Part shown: one piece after another, positions 47,601 through 59,857 of the stretch
How the letters are laid out: every line of letters starts with the position of its first letter
Position numbering within the stretch: position 1 is the stretch's first letter
Notes under the pieces: model-generated
Seen by the model: only the letters and a program-made list of their open reading frames with translations
Databases searched by the model: none
Told to the model about the DNA's origin: nothing
Made by a program: the position numbers and the translations under genes
NCBI GenBank assembly: GCA_036345935.2
Contig: JADWOT020001210.1
Location: forward strand, 211,001 to 275,000
Origin: Taenia hydatigena
Lineage: Eukaryota; Platyhelminthes; Cestoda; Cyclophyllidea; Taeniidae
Reading direction: 5' to 3'
DNA: 64,000 bases

Positions 47601-50119
47601 GGAGGAAAAAAAGCTGCCGGCATGGTCCGCAGGTCAGCCTTTGCAGCTAGGGTAATATGGCCACCTCTGTGACACTGATTAAAACTGACTGTCCAAATAA
47701 ACAAAGTATTGCAGCCACAGTATGCGTATGAATGCGCCGCCCGCTATGTAAGTTCATTTCATGAGCTCTCGTGATTTTATTACATATTGATTAGTTCACA
47801 ACTTGTGAATTAGGAGAACAATTTGTATCAGGACCATAGACGATGCTTCAACTCTGCCTCACTGTGCTGATAACATCCGTCTTGCATGGAGACTCCCCAA
47901 CAATAATCGGTAAGATGCCTTTGGTTGCTTTCATTTGAACACCAAACCGCAAGTGAGGCACAGAATGTAGTCATCGTGAAAGATAGCTTAAAGCCAGCAA
48001 ATGGACAGATTAGTATTGCTTGTGTTAGATACTGCAATTAATTAGCTGCCCTTCAAACCACGAACACAGATGCTTTGATTTCCCCACAAGCTGATATCCA
48101 TGGTAAAATCTATATTTGATTGCACAACTTTATTTATTTATTTTGATGGCTTGCTTTTGTCTGCCAAGCTCCTCACTACCACTGCCACAAAACCATCATT
48201 TTATGCACTTAGCAGCTCACATTGATGTTTGGCTATTTCACATTCTTCTCAATTGCATAGAGACATCTAAGAACACACCGAACCACACAAACTGAATAGT
48301 TCCCTCCACTACACTGACGAACTGGGTTTATCTCATTTGTGCCGATCGTAGTGGTCCCTAAAATGTATATTCTGAAGCGATCAATCCTTCTGCGGTGCGC
48401 AGAAGAACTCACCTTAATGGCCTTCTTCTTGGCTGTCTGATTGCCTCGAGAAATGACAATGAGTTGCAGGGCCTAGCCAATCTCCCTTCCATTCAAACTC
48501 ATAACTTTCTAAACTTGAAGCCAGGACAAACCATTGCCACCTCGGTTAGTGTACGCACGCTTAAACAGCGGTTCAAAGAAACACAAACGTATTATCAACT
48601 TCAACGCTAGTAAGAGCGTGACTATACCACGTTCGGAAGGAAGTGATTCATTTGCAATGGTTTTGTCAAACGCTGAACCACTACTTGAAACCAGCTGACA
48701 AAGGTACCCGTTTGATACCACTAAAATAATTCCAATATTATGCTCTCATTACTACCTGCCGAAATGCCTCAATCTACACACCAAAAGGCAGTAGACGTGT
48801 AGTTTTTAAATGGCATTTTATATTTTAATTTTTATATAAGGTGAAGAGCACTTTCGTTTGGTCTAATTGGCATGACTAGCCTTCCCAGCCAATAAAATCT
48901 GAGTGTCAGAATACTGTTAATGGGTTCTCAAGTCAATTCCACTTTTAAAACTATTGCGCTTTAAATTGTTGTTACTTAGTGTAAACTCTTAATCAGTCTT
49001 CGATAACAACTCAGACCCTTGTCGATTTTCTTTAGTCTTAAATGAAAAAATAATTGTGTGGGAGAAATTAGGCCTTTCACCAGCAAACAATGGAGGAATT
49101 ATAACCTCAACGCATCAGCTTCAGTAAGCTTGACTTGTACAAACTCTGGAAACTATCCACAGAGGCAGTGCTGAACTGTTTGAAGATAACAGCTGTTAAT
49201 TAGAAGCCAAGCTGATTGTAAGTGGACAGGGACTGTTGACGCCCCACAAGGCATTTTTGGAAAGTATGGAACGAACCAAGGGGACTAAAATAGCAGCGCA
49301 AAGTTTGGGCACAGCTTGTCACCTACGCAGCACACGCTTTCCATCAGATATTTTGCCTTAGGCATAATTCAGTCTAGCTGTTTTCGCCAGTTTACATCCA
49401 CGCATAAGACAGTCATTTACGCCACACATTGTGGTCTAGAAGCCCCACTACATTAGAACAAACACTTCTAACAAGTTGATCACGCTTGAGATCAAGAAAA
49501 TACACGAGCTTTGTAAGGGTCCGCTCAGCAAACACAAAGCCAACTACACCTCGCATCCTGTCATACGGTCAAATAACCCATGACTAGGCGATCTTCCTCT
49601 CTCTTGCACTCTATGCTTCGAAATGCTTCCATACACATCTCAAACCCTAAGCGAACCCGAGGGATGTTCTATCATGCTTCATTTTGACTACATCCAGCTA
49701 AAAATACCTGATTAAGCTTCTTCATACTTCGTCTTGAGTATCGACTACTTCTGCACCGTCATGATCGTGGTCAGCGGAAAAGTGCGACATGGTGGCGTAA
49801 ATGGGACACGGGCCTCGGATGTAACTCTGAGTGCAAGCCTCTTTGGAAATCTAAAACTGAAAATGACACTGTAATGCATTCACACAAGAGTAAGTAAAAT
49901 GGCGAATAATAAAAATAATGGCTAAGGCAACGACTGAATTTGGAATAGTTTGCTGTCTAGCCATGTGGGTTTGATTGTATGCAGGAGTTGCACAACTCCA
50001 AACTTTGGTCATCGTGATTTTTGTGTTTTGACAAAAACGAAAGGTGGACTTCGCGACTGCACCAACTTCATCCAGACGGAACAAAAGGAATCAGTGTGAC
50101 GGCAGTTAGATGTGGTCAG
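44663..50119. other. Spacer between D and E
   Basis: No unit sequence seen. It holds the partner of a short duplicate (48600-48700). Short frames include 44936-45157 on the minus strand (ATG, 73 codons, KLKMYAPNLTSVKEPAKNGQ), opposite 44883-45098 on the plus strand (PFFAGSFTDVKFGAYIFNF); 47213-47413 on the plus strand (AARFYIPRPSESMDFYPMFG); and 48389-48610 on the plus strand (LLLGCLIASRNDNELQGLAN). None is recognised, and 45500-47200 shows nothing more I can support. Confidence 0.3.
48600..48700 (+). repeat. Short duplicate (partner 35940-36035)
   Basis: Same orientation as its partner, sharing CTAGTAAGAGCGT, GGAAGG and GCTGAACCACTACTTG. It directly follows the stop of the frame ending at 48610. 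Too short and patchy to define a family. Confidence 0.4.
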
Positions 50120-51105
50120 TCTAATTACTCTCACTGGGCTCAAATCACATAAGCCTAAACATCATCGCCATGCAGAACACTTGTGCTGGCATCTCATGCC
50201 AATAGCGGGTTCCCTTTATCAGTCGCCTGATTTACCCTCATTTCCTTATTCATTTTAATCTTTTTTTCGAATTCCATTAATCAGGTGCTTGTGTAACCCG
50301 GTCCTATTTATTCAAATTGACCTAAGCAGATAATAGCTGACGGCGTCAAATCGTCCAACGTTCGGTTGAATTGGCATTAAAAATATGCAAATTCCTTGAT
50401 GCCTTGAATTTTGCTGGACACTACATTAATATTAAAACAAGGAATTGGAATGTTTCAAAGCATACATGCTCAAATGACACACACAAATGTGGTAAATTAA
50501 AAGTTCTGTCGGGCAAGCATCACCCACTTGGCAAATAACGATGGTGAATAGTTCTAGGGTGGTGGTTATAAGCAAGCGCAGATAACTGGTCACTGGTCAT
50601 AGTATCCGATGTCCACTGACTCATGATTGAGGACTACTTGCAATAGCGGGCGGTTCTTCAAGACACCGCAGTGTTCTGAGACCAGCGCAAAGGCATACGG
50701 TGCAATTTGGCAATATGGACTAAGGATATGGCCAAGCAGTCACAGTACAAAGCCCATGTGACTACTTAAAAATTTTTAGTGGTAAAGGAAAAGTAGCTAT
50801 TCTATTTTCCATGAATTTATTAGCTCCTATTAAAATTTCAATGTGTCGCAATACGTGGCTCTATTGCCCTGCATTTTGGAGTGCCGATATTAGCGATGCT
50901 TTAAATAAACGGATCATGTTAAGGGCTAAAGTGAGGTTTATCGAACATTCTCAGAAGCGCCAATTTATGTTGTTGAATACATGGCATTCCAACTTTTCAT
51001 GATATTTTTTAATGAAGACGTTTGAAAGCGTATTTTTGCTGTGTGAAATCATTTTACTTTAAGCAAAGTCTATTCTGTTTTCCGCATAAACAAAAGTAGT
51101 CGAGT
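50120..51105 (+). repeat. Repeat unit E, 5' block
   Basis: Aligns with 545-1607 of A, and its part near 50540-50650 aligns with 63855-64000 (F). Words: GCCAATAGCGGGTTC, ATCACCCACTTGGCAAA, TAGTATCCGATGTCCA. In E it is followed by about 680 bases of other sequence before the exon block resumes at 51790. The frame 50811-51002 (MCRNTWLYCPAFWSADISDA) is matched in A at about 1300-1395 by the same words with stops. It may contain the first exon or promoter of the unit gene. Confidence 0.6.
50811..51002 (+). other. Candidate upstream exon in the 5' block
   Basis: A 63-codon ATG frame with SMCRNTWLYCPAFWSADISD. In A the same frame reads SMCRITWLYPSVF, then stop, then SVDSSDA, so only E is open. The agreement of words is suggestive of former coding. 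The next block after it in E is unit-unrelated, so connection to the main exon is unproven. Confidence 0.2.
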
Positions 51106-51789
51106 CAAAAGGGAAGCTAGCTCTTTTATTGCTTGGCTAACAAATGCGCATAATGAGTGGAACAAGGAGATGAGCTGTGCCTTGCCCATCGCTCACAATG
51201 GAACCACTGCTACAGTCAGTTCTTTCATGCCACCAGCAGAGCATTTGTGGCCCAGCATTAATTTAATGGTCATGGGTCGGAGTGGATGAGGATCGCAGTA
51301 GTCAGTCAGATAATGGTGACTAGTTGGAAGAGACACATAGCTCTACTTCATTTCTTATTGCCAGTGCTGCGTAATAACTAAGCTAGAGTCAGATATTACG
51401 CGATAAATCGGCATCGACCTTCGCTTCGCCGTCAATTAATATGCCTTCCACTTTTCTGGGTTGCAAAAAAATCGATAATCCACCTCAGTGCCACTCTGAG
51501 CACTCTCCATTGACTGCTCGATGAAGTCTTGCGAAAATTGCAAAATTACCTAAAGTGGTGACAGTATTCCTGTCAAAGTATGTTGCAAGCAAATACGCGT
51601 GCAGCTGTTTGAAACGGCCACAGCGTCATATATTAATGCGAATTGACCCACATCAGCATCATCTACATCAAGTGGTTTATTTAAAAAGGAGCATTGCCAA
51701 TTTGGATCGAATCGGGCTAGTAACAGCAAAACGGTTTAATATTGGCATGTTTTCTAAAACGATGCAAAGGCACCCATTTTACAATCCGT
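51106..51789. other. Insert or private sequence in unit E
   Basis: About 680 bases between the 5' block and the exon block. I found no second copy. It has a short frame at 51555-51794 (79 codons, Cys/His-containing) with no support. It may be a normal intron portion lost from A, since A jumps from the 5' block straight into the exon. Confidence 0.3.
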
Positions 51790-52312
51790 ATTAGTTTAGC
51801 CAGCATCTTAACTAAATAAATATAGATATATATACGTTTCCATGATTATGGCCACCTAAGTCCTATATACTGTTTCAATAACGCCTTCTTCCTACCAGTT
51901 GCTAACCACACCACAAGGTACTTTAATATTTTAATGCATTATGCCCCCAAAAGCCACAGTCTAAAATCTACATGTCTTCCATTAGTGATGAATACATCAA
52001 CACAATACCATTCTCACTTACAAGAACGTGTAGCCAAAACTTGCACACATCCAAACAGATCTAGTATCACCCGAGAATCTTGGTCGTTGGGCTTTGCTGA
52101 TTGGCTGGATATGAGAAGTGATTAGAACTGGATGTTAATCACCTATCGCATAAAAGAGGCTTCATTTGGATAGTTTACATCAGATTTTGCGTGGTGATGT
52201 CTCGTGTGGGTTTGATTAACTCCACGTCCATCGCATGGCTTTGCGAAGTCCCTTTCACATTCATATTTTTGCTAAAAATTGCTGAGTTTCACTATTAAGT
52301 GTTCTGTTTTAG

Positions 52313-53161
52313 GAGGAATCAACAGATGATCGACTAATTCAAAACCTTCCCATTCAAACACTTAGCATCCACAACAGAGTAAAGGATATGAAATGGCTAG
52401 ACGGGTACCTCTGCAGGATACTTTTCTTGGCAAAAACGGAGATATTACCTCTTTTATTTGATTACGCAATGGAGCATTACAATAGCGAAGAGGAGCTATT
52501 TCGTTGCCGAGCGTCAGAAGTGTTTTCTGCTAATGCACAAGCTGCTATTAGCTGTTTGATCACCACACCATGCCGTTGCACAAGAATGTCGCCATACGGG
52601 ATGAGACGCTACAAATGCGACTTGCCAGTACTGCATTCTGCTCCCTCTACTCGTCTCATCTTGGATGTGTCTAAGGATGTCCCAAACTTTTCAAACCAGT
52701 GGCACCCATTTTTCACGACAGTGGGTGGCACCACACTGGACGTGTGTGAATGGTCCGAAGAAGGTGGAGAAGGAGGAGAAAGGATGCAGCTGAGCGATTA
52801 TGACTGCGTCATTTTATATCTTGATTATACGGATTTTGAGCATCGGGATTGTGGACACCTGAAAGCTCTAGCCAATGGCATCTCGTCAAAGCAAACGCTT
52901 GTTGTGACAGGTTCAATGTGGCAAACGTTGGATCCCCTCCCAAACTTGGACTGCATGCAAAAGATGTTCAAGGCCTTAGGTGGCTTCGACTTTCTCCCTT
53001 TTTTAAACTTACCTGATAGTTGTCGCATTTGGTGCAACCGGTGGCAAAACGATTTGACGATTAATTTGGTGGAGATGGTACAGTGGGCCTGTCTCCATAT
53101 CATATGGAGAAGGAGTAGAGGTTTAAACGCTCAAGATTGTTTACGACTAGTCAGTCTATGA
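52313..53161 (+). CDS. BRCT-like terminal exon, intact copy (unit E)
   Basis: Best coding candidate of the window. The acceptor TTCTGTTTTAG ends at 52312. The frame runs 282 codons to TGA 53159-53161, equal in length to copy B. Counting from the first Met (52388): residues 1-60 carry KWLDGYLCRILF and SCLITT; RCTR at 63-66; then, in an order that fits a BRCT domain, strand RLILDVS (89-95), helix NQWHPFFTTV (103-112), the GG pair (113-114), an acidic loop (SEEGGEGGE), strand CVILYLD (140-146), helix HLKALANG (157-164), strand QTLVVTG (169-175) and Trp178. A second GG (198-199) and Trp (233) follow. Family knowledge: BRCT domains mediate phosphopeptide binding in DNA-damage proteins. The assignment is inferred; the 5' exons are not identified. 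Whether it is transcribed is unknown. Confidence 0.5.
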   Translation, partial: EESTDDRLIQNLPIQTLSIHNRVKDMKWLDGYLCRILFLAKTEILPLLFDYAMEHYNSEEELFRCRASEVFSANAQAAISCLITTPCRCTRMSPYGMRRYKCDLPVLHSAPSTRLILDVSKDVPNFSNQWHPFFTTVGGTTLDVCEWSEEGGEGGERMQLSDYDCVILYLDYTDFEHRDCGHLKALANGISSKQTLVVTGSMWQTLDPLPNLDCMQKMFKALGGFDFLPFLNLPDSCRIWCNRWQNDLTINLVEMVQWACLHIIWRRSRGLNAQDCLRLVSL

Positions 53162-54335
53162 CGGCATTCCATGAAGTGTTTAAAAACCTTTAAAATAAAT
53201 ATTATGCAATGATACTTGAAAAGACCTACGCTTTTTACGCATGCAGTGGGTGGACTTGGAACAGAGTCAGTGATTTAAAATTGTCGAGCGGTAGATAACA
53301 GATTGGCTTGGCGCTGTTATCTTTGTGAATGCGTATTCGTAGGCTATAGTGGTGTCTTTGTCTCTCTGCAATCAACCACTGTGTATGAATACTAAGGAAT
53401 GAAGATTCTAAGATTAGAAAACTTTGATTTGCTCCCTAGTGATCAGCTTTGCGCTTTATAAGTGTTGTTCGAATGCGGGGGCATCAACTTAAGGTTGGTG
53501 AGCGTTAAGAGTTAAGGTGCGCAGTCGTAATCATAATACGAATTCAACTTGAGGCCGAAGCTGACCGCAAATCGCATGAGTGTCGAGGTTCAAGTACCAA
53601 GAGGTTGATTTTTTAATACTAAACAGGGTAACGCCTTCTTAACAGGAACCTAACAAAACTGTGGAAGTGAGTTTGCTGGTTTCTTCCGCATGAAGAGTCC
53701 AACATTTTTAACATGTGCATGGCTCAAGTGCCCGTGTAAGTGTTGTATGCATATTCTCAATTAATCTTGGGGCTCATGCGCCATCTTGCCATCATGGTAT
53801 CACATCATCAAGAGAGCATTGGTGGTTTAAGTGGGATTTGAGAGCACGACAGTCGAACACTTCATTGCGACATCATTCTCCGGGTATAAATATTAGTAAG
53901 ATGTGATGCTTGTTGGCAGCGTCTGCTTTATCTGCAGCCACAACCCCGTTCGACGGCCGACTAGTCAGGTCTAAATTAGCTGTCGGCCAAATCGTTAAAT
54001 GACTGAGAGCTGAGCCATCCACCTGAGCAGCTAGCCTCCCATCTGACTGCCAGCTCTCATGGATATATTCATTGGCACAGTAAGGTGTCAGAGGTCGAGC
54101 TGTCTTTTTTACGTCCTCTGAAGGTACATACGCACCACCAACAGCACCAAGAATTTAGATCTCAGAGCACAATTGTTTGATTGAATTGAACCATGGGCAA
54201 GTTTGGAAACTAGACAACCATTGTCAGCCTCCCAGGCAGAGGTGGAGTACGTTCGCTTTGTCCTAAGAATGGCGAGCTGCAATGCTAGACGTTATTAATG
54301 TTGATCACTATTTTAGGCGAATGGCCCACATCCTC

Positions 54336-54520
54336 TTACTGCGACATATCAGTGACCACAGAAGTATCCAGAGAACAAGGAATATCTTGCGACTGAGTGA
54401 ATTGCATTGTGCAATGGAAAGTGAGTGCGCTTAACAACGCAATGCGGCTAATAACGGCGTGGATGTGCATGAAGGCGATGGAGCCTATGTGATTTAGTAT
54501 GATTGCACAACCCTTCCAGT
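54336..54520 (-). other. Conserved mid-unit frame, copy E
   Basis: The minus-strand frame shares GSIAFMHIHAV, SRIALLSAL, CTMQFT and QDIPC with A, C and D. Upstream, where the others have VEGL and THTTH, E is in a different frame. Most diverged of the four copies. Confidence 0.2.
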
Positions 54521-54639
54521 TTCCAATAATTATACGATGGCTTTGTGTTGCGAATAGCGCATTGCTGAACCACGTCACGAATGTATGACATAACTTTCGA
54601 CCAAGGCGCTTCATTAGACCTTGATGCATTCACTCATTC

Positions 54640-54790
54640 CCTACAGATGGTGCAAAAATCGTTGGCGCTTGCTGTTTCTGCAACCTGCCCCTCATCAGAC
54701 AGTTTAATTCTTCTTGCGGATGAGATGGCATGCGTCTGGGTGGTTGCCATATAAGTTACTTTTGTATAGCTTACTTAATGGAAGGAATCG
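54640..54790 (+). pseudogene. Cys-containing mid-unit block, copy E
   Basis: Homologue of 41010-41161. It follows TTCCCTACAG at 54638-54647 and reads DGAKIVGACCFCN, then shifts relative to D because of small deletions, and ends early. Acceptor AG is kept here and in C but not in D. Confidence 0.3.
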
Positions 54791-55874
54791 GATCATCAAA
54801 TTCAGTCCCAATATAGTGCCACTTGGAAACATCTTGAAACCGTTGATGTCAATATAGTAAAGAGTTAGAACCCGCCTAGTTAAGTAAGGTAGCTAGACTT
54901 TGGCTCACAAGTTCCGCTTTTGGCCGGAGAGATTTTGCGGTTAACTGATCAAATAATTACAAGAGCGGGATGAGACCAAGCTTCTAACTGACATTATAGG
55001 AGGCTTCTTCTCTCATTTATCTCTTTACCATTCTTCCATTCTTACCTTCTTTTATGTCCTTCCTTCTCATGATTCATTACTTCTCTTCCTTACCTACCTA
55101 CTGGTGCCTCTCTCGGTGGTATCAAAGCAGAGACCAAAAAACGCACAGTAAGTTTTTTTTTTTGCGAAAGTCATTTAATAATCTTTTCCTTCTTAAAAAG
55201 AGCTTTGACATTAAAGTCGTTATAAATCTCATTTACCGCTAACCTCAACCTGCGTATGAGACCCGAGAAACACATGCTGCGACAGAATGCACTAAAGTTG
55301 CCTCTTCCAACTTCCTTCTCTAGGCATGCCTTAACCAGACCCACGTCACTAATGATGGGTCCTGCTAAGAAAGAGAAAGGGAATCGAAAATCAAAGAAGG
55401 GAAAAATTTTGGCCTAAACTGCTGTCAACATAAGGCGGAATCCAGGCTACCGAGTGTTGCTTTTAGCAAATTATTGCAATGAAATGCTGTAATCATGTCA
55501 AACTTTATAACCTTAGCTACAGACATTTCAGCGATTCTTTGATGGTTATGGCAGTGTCGAACCTTCATCTTACATCAATAATCCTGACGTGGATTGATAT
55601 GCACTTCTCTACCACCTTCATCGCCTTCCAGGTGCTGCTTCTTTTCGTCGGTTGGCATCGGAGGCAAGGATGGACGGCAACCAAATAAATGCTAAATTTG
55701 ATGTGCGGTCATTTGAGTCATATCAATTTCGTGGTCCACGTCCCCTTCCACCTCCTCTACTTACTGCTTTTTAGTAGGACCACGAAACCAAAAGGTTTGA
55801 TTTGGCAAGGCAATGTGTTTAAAATATGCCTGTTTGCGCAGCATGCATCAAAGAAAGCATATTTTCCCTTAAAG

Positions 55875-56141
55875 CTAGTTTTGCTTGTAAAATACTGTTT
55901 TTACTGATCCCAGTTCGACCTGTCTGAGCGCTACTTGACAGAAACACTTAGCACTTCGATAGGGTGGTTCCACTTCTACCAAACATAGTGTTCCTCGCGT
56001 TTTTGTTCTTTCAAGATTTTGATTTATAAATTTGGAATCATTAATAAGGCTTCCTTGCTTTGTGGCGTAAAAATGGAGGCACTTTGCATGCCTTCGTAGC
56101 CACAATACAGCCATGAGAGATGCTTGAAGCGGACTAATCAT
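55875..56141 (-). other. Minus-strand frame with AKCLHxY motif, copy E
   Basis: An 88-codon minus-strand frame with SLMAVLWLRRHAKCLHFYAT, then KQGSLINDSKFINQN and KCFCQVALRQVEL. Copy C (23980-24130) shares AKCLH.Y..KQG and more, in the same frame but with a stop. Together with the Cys/His block this is evidence that a second gene, on the minus strand, was part of the unit. Not recognised. Confidence 0.3.
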
Positions 56142-59100
56142 GGATCTATATCCGCCTCGAAGACCTGTTTTAAAGTTTTAGTGTATAGATGTTGGTAAAG
56201 TAGCATACTGCTGAAAGCACGGAGGAGGAGAGATGCTTGCCTGAGAAGAGAAGTGTTGAGTGGAACTTCCCTAACTCTTTGCATTGCTGAATGCATTTGG
56301 TGAGGATAAAGGAAAGCATCTGCAATCTAAATAAAATCTGCTGCCTTTATCCACCAACCGCTTTGAATTGGGCTTGTGTTTACGTGATTGGGATCCCATT
56401 GACCGCCTAATCTGATGCTTATTCTACAATGCAAAGAAGTGTGCATGGAGAAACTCGGTGAGTCAATTGCATCTGGTCAGATTTGATAGCCAGATTGAGA
56501 GTGTGAGAGATTGAGGGATTGCAAAGGCGTCAAACCGTGGAAACTGATTGTCTGTTGTGCATCTTTTCGTTGTGAAATCAGATCAGCATTTGCAAACATA
56601 TTAGCTTCTAAGCAGCTGATATCATTAATAAAATTAAGGTAATGTCCTTAAAGAAATATTTCCGGTTGACTATAGAAAGCAGCGGCTGTTGTTGCTTGAA
56701 ACAGACAATTACTCCATTGTGCCACATGCATGTGACACGTGTCATTTACTAGGCAGGGACGATTGCTCGTCTTGACTTGTGCCACAGGCGCATTAATGTA
56801 AATGAACAAATACGACATCAGTTCATTGTTCTGACGACAGTTACCTGAATCGAATCTGTATTGTAGCGGTCGTAGTGCGGCAGCTGGGAGGCACACCATC
56901 ATATTCGAATGCGAAACTACTTGTTTCCTTGCAGACTGTAGTTCCGCCTTGATGGCACAACCAATAGACTAGGTCAGTGAGCACTTAGACCCTATATGCC
57001 TCGAAAGAACCAGTCACTAACTTTACTGCTTCTTTTTTAGTAAGTTCTTAGTGTTTCGCTTCATTTTATCAGTAAAGCTGAGGAATGTGTACACTTCCGC
57101 CCTCTGCATTATTATTCAAATGTGCTTTTAGGTTGTTTATTCATTCCGCATTTGCAAATTTTAACGGGCTTTTATTTCCATTAAGGTTTCGTTCGTACCT
57201 ACATAACTGGCGTTATCAATGTTCCCACTGTAATACGCCTAATTTCTTTCTTAACCTTTACTTTGGCAGTACATTCAAACTAGCCTCCGCTTTGCAGGCC
57301 TACTTGCTTCGATGCTGGCACACTGTGTCAAATAAGCTTTAACCATGTCCATGTGTTTGTGCCCCTCTGTTGACTAGAAATACAGTCCTCAAGCCTAAGA
57401 CAATGAAGACGACTGCATAAACAAACCGACGTTTTTCATGGTTCTGACTGGCAGCATGTCCACACGTTCAGTCGAAATTGCGCCACGTTTAATTGCATTT
57501 AACAAAGACCAAGTGAATGATTAGTTGACTGGAGGAAACTCCTTTCAACTCATGGGCACCAGAGCCTCCAAATTTTGCGTCAAGCAAGCAAATAAGGTAC
57601 AGGCTTAGGCGTTTACCTTGTGGCACTGTCTCTAGAACAAAATTATGCACCTTGGAATGCAGAGGCAGTCAGAGACGAAGAATGGACCTGTAGACCGCTG
57701 CAAAGCTTTACAGGAGCAAGCGTATTTTTGGTTGCACTTAACATAAAATGCAAAAATGAGTTATTTTTGATTAAACAAAAGTTCAAGCAATCGGAAAAAG
57801 GGACACTGATGGAATGAAACAGCGACAGATGAAAGATCATTTTAAAAATACCCTTCGGAATAATTATTCGCTTCTTGTTGGTTGATTTATTAGTCTTGTC
57901 GGAGCGTGGATGCTCTTTGAATGGGTTTCTGCAGACGGACAAGATTGACGCAAGCAGTGGACTAGAAATTGTGAACCCGAAATGTAGAAATGGGTTAGTT
58001 CAAAGAGAAGATTTTGATTAGAGTATTATCAGTTAAGTTAAATTATAGAAGTAAGCACTGAGCACAGCAATGCAGCTACATCAGCATCACACAAATGTAA
58101 AATGGAAAAGGCTGTTGCAACATGGCTGGTAGAGTGAGGACGACTACATGCCACCGCTCAAGGTCATTTATCGTATTTCTTCACAGACGCTAAAATATCC
58201 AGCCATTATAGTAGTGTGCCAATGAGCTGGAACTTGCTCATTTTCTGGCTCCTTCACCTGTGCATGCTCAATGGCAATAAATAGCCGTCTCACGTATTGA
58301 GCGTGCTTATCCCTCACACGGAGGATGAGGCGCATTTACGCATGCGAGTGTAGCTAATATGATGGTATGAGTTAAGGATGAGTAAACTTGGCTGGACATA
58401 AGGAAAGCGTGTAATTGGAAGCTCTACTCGCGTGTTTAAGTAGTCGCTTATGCGCCAATCAGTAGTGATGCATGCACCATTTCTCCAACTCTACACCTTG
58501 AGAGACAAGCTCCATCCTGAGTTCAGGCTTAATGGAGCTGATTACAAGGTCTTGTCAATGCAAATATAGCCTCATAACAGATGGGTGTATGAAAGAAAAT
58601 GACAAATTATGGACGAAAATTGCCATTTTTGTATCCAAATACATTAGAATTCAACTGACTTTCTGGAAGCATTAGCATTGAGCCTTTTTAGGTAACTGAT
58701 GCTTTTTAGCAGTTTAAATAGTGACTGTGAGTTTTATGATGGTTTTAATGTGATGATTGTTCGTTTCCGGAAAGAACTACGAATGGTGTAGTGGGATCAA
58801 CTGCGCTGATATGTGGCCGTCTCTGAGGGCATTCCCAATTCATTTTTTTTGCGCTAGGCTGAGGTCTTACCATGAGAAACCTTGCTAGTGCATCTACTGT
58901 CATGGATGAAAGTAAGTGATTCATATAGACAGCTTGAATGGGTTCCACTTTGCTGCATTTGTGTCATCCAAGTGGTTGCATATTAAATGATACCGGTAAA
59001 AGTAAGAGCGTCGCTTCGGGCCTAATGACCACTAATACATGTCCTGCACAGCTATCAAGTCGATGGCTAACATCAAATGCACTTGTCTATTTATTTTTAA

Positions 59101-59406
59101 AAAGACATCTAAGTGTCGACAAACAACTGTAGGCATTACAAATATTCAAGAAAGCTTCCACTGACGCACAACTATAGACGTGCACCAGACACGAGGGTAC
59201 GCAAACAGTCATAGAGATGCAGATGCAAGGGCGTGTTTTGCACCTCAAATCGAGTTAATAAGATCAGCAGACTAAATTCACATTTGCACAGCGCTTGATT
59301 TGCCTTTCTTTCCTCCCTACGAGGTTGATTTAAGTTCGAGCGTTGGTGTGGTAGGGATTACGGCAAAGTCAGGAGAAGTGAAAGCGCTAGACGCTGCAAT
59401 ATGGAT

Positions 59407-59857
59407 CTAATCAAGACCACATTTCATCAGATCAGGCGCTCCAGCAATAAAATTAACCCCTTTATATGATCGTTGGTCCTGATCTTCAGTTCCCCTTCTG
59501 TCTCCTCTAGCACCGCGGTCTCTGGCTTTGTTGCCTTCGCGTCTTCCATTACCTGCATTACCATCAAAAGTGGTTGCCATTTTAGATGCACAAATTTCTG
59601 CCAGAGTTATAATCCACGCCAGTGCCCTTACCGAATCCTTAGGGTGTCCAGCAGAAGGTCTGATAGCTAAGGCGCAGTTGAAAGGAATTATGCACCATTT
59701 CTCCACACTCAACAAGACATTCGACGTCAGCACTACCAAATCGGCCACATGGGATGAAGTGCCGAATATTCTCAAAATGGCTGATGCCGTTAAGGATTCC
59801 ATTTATTTACAGCTGTTCCTATTCCAGCTTAGAGTCGGATTAATTGAAGATCGTTAA
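59407..59857. other. Two long frames on opposite strands
   Basis: Minus strand 59407-59802: ATG frame of 131 codons with an in-frame TAA just upstream, a helical first half (ASAILRIFGTSSHVADLVVL) and a charged low-complexity middle (NGRREGNKARDRGARGDRRG). Plus strand to 59857: after a strong acceptor TTCTGTCTCCTCTAG at 59510, a frame of about 115 codons with SKVVAILDAQISARVIIHAS, KAQLKGIMHHFSTLNKTFDV and KMADAVKDSIYLQLFLFQLR. The plus frame has a better splice context and ordinary composition; the minus frame has a proper start. Only one is likely real. Confidence 0.3.

Larger units (their letters stand above)
51790..58805 (+). repeat. Repeat unit E, main part
   Basis: Collinear with B and C from ATTAGTTTAGCCA (51792) to the exon, then with the mid-unit region to about 55240. 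The Cys/His block, the purine tract and the three-copy segment are missing; about 200 bases of other sequence (55240-55480) follow, and C-like sequence resumes before 55774 and runs to 58805. The 250-base segment found at 10560-10850 in B is also deleted here. Carries the only undamaged main exon. Confidence 0.7.
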
